A stretch of DNA of 6,860 nt from Deltaproteobacteria bacterium UBA3076 (GTDB lineage: Bacteria > Desulfobacterota > Dissulfuribacteria > Dissulfuribacterales > UBA3076). The notes below the pieces were generated by a model, which was not told the DNA's origin, searched no databases, and saw nothing but the letters and a program-made list of their open reading frames with translations. Positions 4,496 through 6,860 of the stretch are shown here, in pieces (the first letter of the stretch is position 1; each line of letters opens with the position of its first letter). Location: contig DFBQ01000212.1 of NCBI GenBank assembly GCA_002367355.1, positions 1,239 through 8,098 on the forward strand, in the 5' to 3' direction. A program made the translations under genes and the position numbers.

Positions 4496-6860
4496 ATGAA
4501 AAAGATATCCATTAAAAGCAAAAAATTGCTCCAAGATTCTGATCTATACTATGTGGGTATTGATGCCGGGTCTGTCAGCCTGAATTGCATTGTCATCAAC
4601 GACAAGAAGGAGATTGTATGCGAATTTCCCTACGAGCGTCACATTGGTAAAGTGGAGAAGAGGGTTTTGGCCCTTATTCAGGGCCTGTATGAAAGATTCG
4701 GGCAAGAGAGGATACAGTCTATTTCCTTTACAGGGAACCATGGAAAGAAGCTTAGTGAGGAATTGGGAACCTTTTATGAGTTCGAGACCATCAGCCAGAT
4801 CCTGGGCGCCATTTTTTTGAGGCCGGACGTCAAAACAATCATCAGTATGGGAGGGCAGGAGACGGCCCTTTTACAGATCAATCATTACGATGGCGGCTGG
4901 GAATTGGAATACTTTAATACCAATGGTCCCTGCGCATCCGGTACAGGGTCCTTCATCGATCAGCAGGCCCAGAGACTGGCCACCACCATATATACCAGAG
5001 AAAGGAATTTTCTCCCGGATGAAATCGACAAGATATTGGCTGATTTTGTCAAGCTCGGTCTGAAGAGCCAGAGACCTGCCAATGTGGCGTGCCGTTGCAC
5101 TGTATTTACTAAGTCTGACATGATTCACCTTCAGAATAAGGGAGAGAAGCTGGAGGATATTATTTACGGCCTTCACGTTGGAAACGCCAGAAACTACATG
5201 AGCACCATCGTTTCCAATCGTGTACTTGAAGAACCGATTCTTTTTATCGGCGGGCTCTCATTGAACGATCTACAGGTCAAGGCCTTTAAGAACTATTTTC
5301 CAGGGTTGATCGTACCTCCCTATAATACCTCTATAGGCGCCCTGGGAGTCGCATTGGGGGCTCTGGAATCGAACAGGGAAGACCGGGTGGATCTTGATGT
5401 GCTAAACGCGGGATTTGAGAACAGGGTGTCGGTGCCGGTAGCGCCCAGATTGGCACTGAAACAGACGTCCTTTCCGGAGACAAACGAGATTCAGAAAAAG
5501 TCCTTGCGCAAAAGGACAAGGGTGTACCTCGGTATGGATGTAGGATCAACGACTACCAAATATGCCCTTATCAATAATGACCGCGAGATCATTCACAAGA
5601 CCTATGTGCCTACTCAGGGCAAGCCCATAGAAGTCACTCAGAGGCTTCTTACGTTTATACGCGACGATATAGGGAAAAGGATTGAAATCGTGGGCACGGC
5701 CATAACTGGGTCAGGCAGAAACGTGGTGGGAGATTTTCTCAATGCAGACCTGATAATCGACGAGATAACAGCCCACGCAAGGGGTGCGGTGGAGATATGC
5801 CCTGATGTGGACACTATCTTTGAGATCGGGGGACAGGACTCCAAATACATCTCTATTGCCAATACCTATCCCCTTGATTTTGACATGAATAAAGTGTGCG
5901 CTGCTGGTACGGGTAGTTTTCTGCATGAGCTGGCCAATAAATACGGTATCAATATTGTGGGCGAGTTCCAGAAGATTGCGCTTTCATCGGACAGGCCTGT
6001 CAAGCTGGCTGAGAGATGTACTGTATTCATGGAATCGGACCTCGTGTCTTATCACCAGAAGGGCGTGAAGAAAAAAGACCTGATAGCCGGATTGTGTTAT
6101 GCCATTGTCTATAACTATCTGAACCGGGTAGTTGGAAAGCGAAAGACAGGACAAAGGGTTATGTTCTTAGGTGGTCCTTCTTTAAATAAGGGGGTTGTTG
6201 CCGCCTTTGAAAATGTCCTTGGACGTGGTCTCCTGGTCCCCAGACACAGGGAGGTCTTAGGGGCCTATGGCGCGGCTATAAGTGTGCAGGAGAAAATGCG
6301 CCTTGAGGAAAAAAACAAGAGCACCTTCAGAGGTCTGGACAGCGCCATAAAAGACCGGATGGAGTATACTGAAAAAGTATGCCGTGCAGACCCTCACTGC
6401 CACAACAAATGCAAACTGAAGATTTATGATTTTGACGGTCGTCGCAGTATCTGGGGCGGGGAGTGCGGCCGCTATGAATTGACAAGAAGCAGGGGACCCA
6501 GGAAAGAGAACTTCTTTGAATTAAGACAGGAGGTTTGGCAGGCACACATGGCCGGGGTTTACACTGAATTGCAGGGTGAACCCCTGATGGAGACAGACAA
6601 TCGACCAACAGTAGGTATGCAAAGGGCTCTTTATGGACACCAGTTGAGTATTATGTGGGCCCATTTTTTTGACCGGCTCGGATTCCGGCTTGTGCTCACC
6701 CCACCCACCAACGCGCACATCTCCAAGACCGGAATAGAGACAATGGTGGCCGAGACCTGCTATCCGGTAAAGGTCTCCCACGGTCACATCAAAGAGCTGA
6801 TGGGAAAGACAAAATACCTTTTCCTTCCCAGTATTATCACCATGCCTACGCCTGAGCCTT
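4496..6860 (+). CDS. Tandem acyl-CoA dehydratase activase with DUF2229 domain (partial)
   Basis: The reading frame stays open for 788 residues and leaves the window; relatives usually reach about 1,400 residues, so roughly half is visible. It has two BadF/BadG/BcrA/BcrD-type (HgdC-like) ATPase domains of the ASKHA fold. Such activators use ATP to push low-potential electrons into 2-hydroxyacyl-CoA dehydratases or benzoyl-CoA reductases. Domain 1 shows VGIDAGS (20-26), GGQE (119-122), GPCASGTGSF with Cys146, and CRCTVF with Cys199 and Cys201. Domain 2 shows GMDVGSTTTK (346-355), GGQD (445-448), CAAGTGSF with Cys468, and RCTVF with Cys508. A four-Cys motif follows (Cys629, 635, 639, 657). From about residue 705 the DUF2229 domain begins, including AETCYPVK with Cys755. 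The ATG at 4496 has little Shine-Dalgarno but lies 8 nt after the lipoprotein stop, which suggests translational coupling. The physiological substrate is unknown. Confidence 0.92.
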   Translation, partial: MKKISIKSKKLLQDSDLYYVGIDAGSVSLNCIVINDKKEIVCEFPYERHIGKVEKRVLALIQGLYERFGQERIQSISFTGNHGKKLSEELGTFYEFETISQILGAIFLRPDVKTIISMGGQETALLQINHYDGGWELEYFNTNGPCASGTGSFIDQQAQRLATTIYTRERNFLPDEIDKILADFVKLGLKSQRPANVACRCTVFTKSDMIHLQNKGEKLEDIIYGLHVGNARNYMSTIVSNRVLEEPILFIGGLSLNDLQVKAFKNYFPGLIVPPYNTSIGALGVALGALESNREDRVDLDVLNAGFENRVSVPVAPRLALKQTSFPETNEIQKKSLRKRTRVYLGMDVGSTTTKYALINNDREIIHKTYVPTQGKPIEVTQRLLTFIRDDIGKRIEIVGTAITGSGRNVVGDFLNADLIIDEITAHARGAVEICPDVDTIFEIGGQDSKYISIANTYPLDFDMNKVCAAGTGSFLHELANKYGINIVGEFQKIALSSDRPVKLAERCTVFMESDLVSYHQKGVKKKDLIAGLCYAIVYNYLNRVVGKRKTGQRVMFLGGPSLNKGVVAAFENVLGRGLLVPRHREVLGAYGAAISVQEKMRLEEKNKSTFRGLDSAIKDRMEYTEKVCRADPHCHNKCKLKIYDFDGRRSIWGGECGRYELTRSRGPRKENFFELRQEVWQAHMAGVYTELQGEPLMETDNRPTVGMQRALYGHQLSIMWAHFFDRLGFRLVLTPPTNAHISKTGIETMVAETCYPVKVSHGHIKELMGKTKYLFLPSIITMPTPEP

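Noticed and set aside
4294..4515. Plus-strand 73-codon open frame overlapping the lipoprotein end
   Set aside because: It lies in another frame of the 3D domain and the activase start, without any family resemblance.

Overview
The window reads as a piece of chromosome from an anaerobic Gram-negative bacterium, most likely a member of the former Deltaproteobacteria (Desulfobacterota or a relative). The evidence is an AsmA-type envelope protein, a DUF4197 secreted protein and an outer-membrane lipoprotein (Gram-negative envelope), next to a very large oxygen-sensitive-type acyl-CoA dehydratase activase with two BadF/HgdC ATPase domains (typical of strict anaerobes). No rRNA, tRNA or taxonomic marker is present, so the lineage is an inference. 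All five genes lie on the + strand.

Layout. 1-130: leader sequence with no gene I can support. 131-877: secreted DUF4197 protein. 915-2714: membrane-anchored AsmA-family protein, 37 nt downstream and probably co-transcribed. 2715-2921: intergenic region holding an imperfect palindrome built from ACAGGAT-type units (2757-2828) and a weak candidate promoter. 2922-3749: membrane-anchored alpha/beta hydrolase with a complete Ser-Asp-His triad. 3756-3958: a 187-bp miniature inverted-repeat transposable element (MITE) with 14-bp perfect terminal inverted repeats, flanked by a perfect 8-bp target duplication. 3963-4487: 3D-domain lipoprotein. 4496 to the window end: tandem acyl-CoA dehydratase activase, truncated at the right edge.

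The most interesting feature is the MITE. Removing the element and one copy of the ACGGAATC duplication restores an 18-nt gap between the hydrolase stop and the lipoprotein ATG. The hydrolase, lipoprotein and activase genes therefore look like one tight operon into which the element jumped. The duplicated 8 bp include the GGA that is the only ribosome-binding-like sequence before the lipoprotein start, so the insertion appears to have copied rather than destroyed it. The GTAA termini and 8-bp duplication fit the IS66 family, which makes this a probable non-autonomous IS66 derivative.

Functionally, the first four genes are envelope proteins: periplasmic, inner-membrane and lipoprotein. The fifth is a cytoplasmic ATP-dependent redox activator with two HgdC-like domains in one chain. 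It carries the four cysteines that a normal HgdC homodimer supplies from two subunits, followed by a four-cysteine motif and the start of a DUF2229 domain. Why it sits behind a cell-wall lipoprotein gene is not evident from the sequence.
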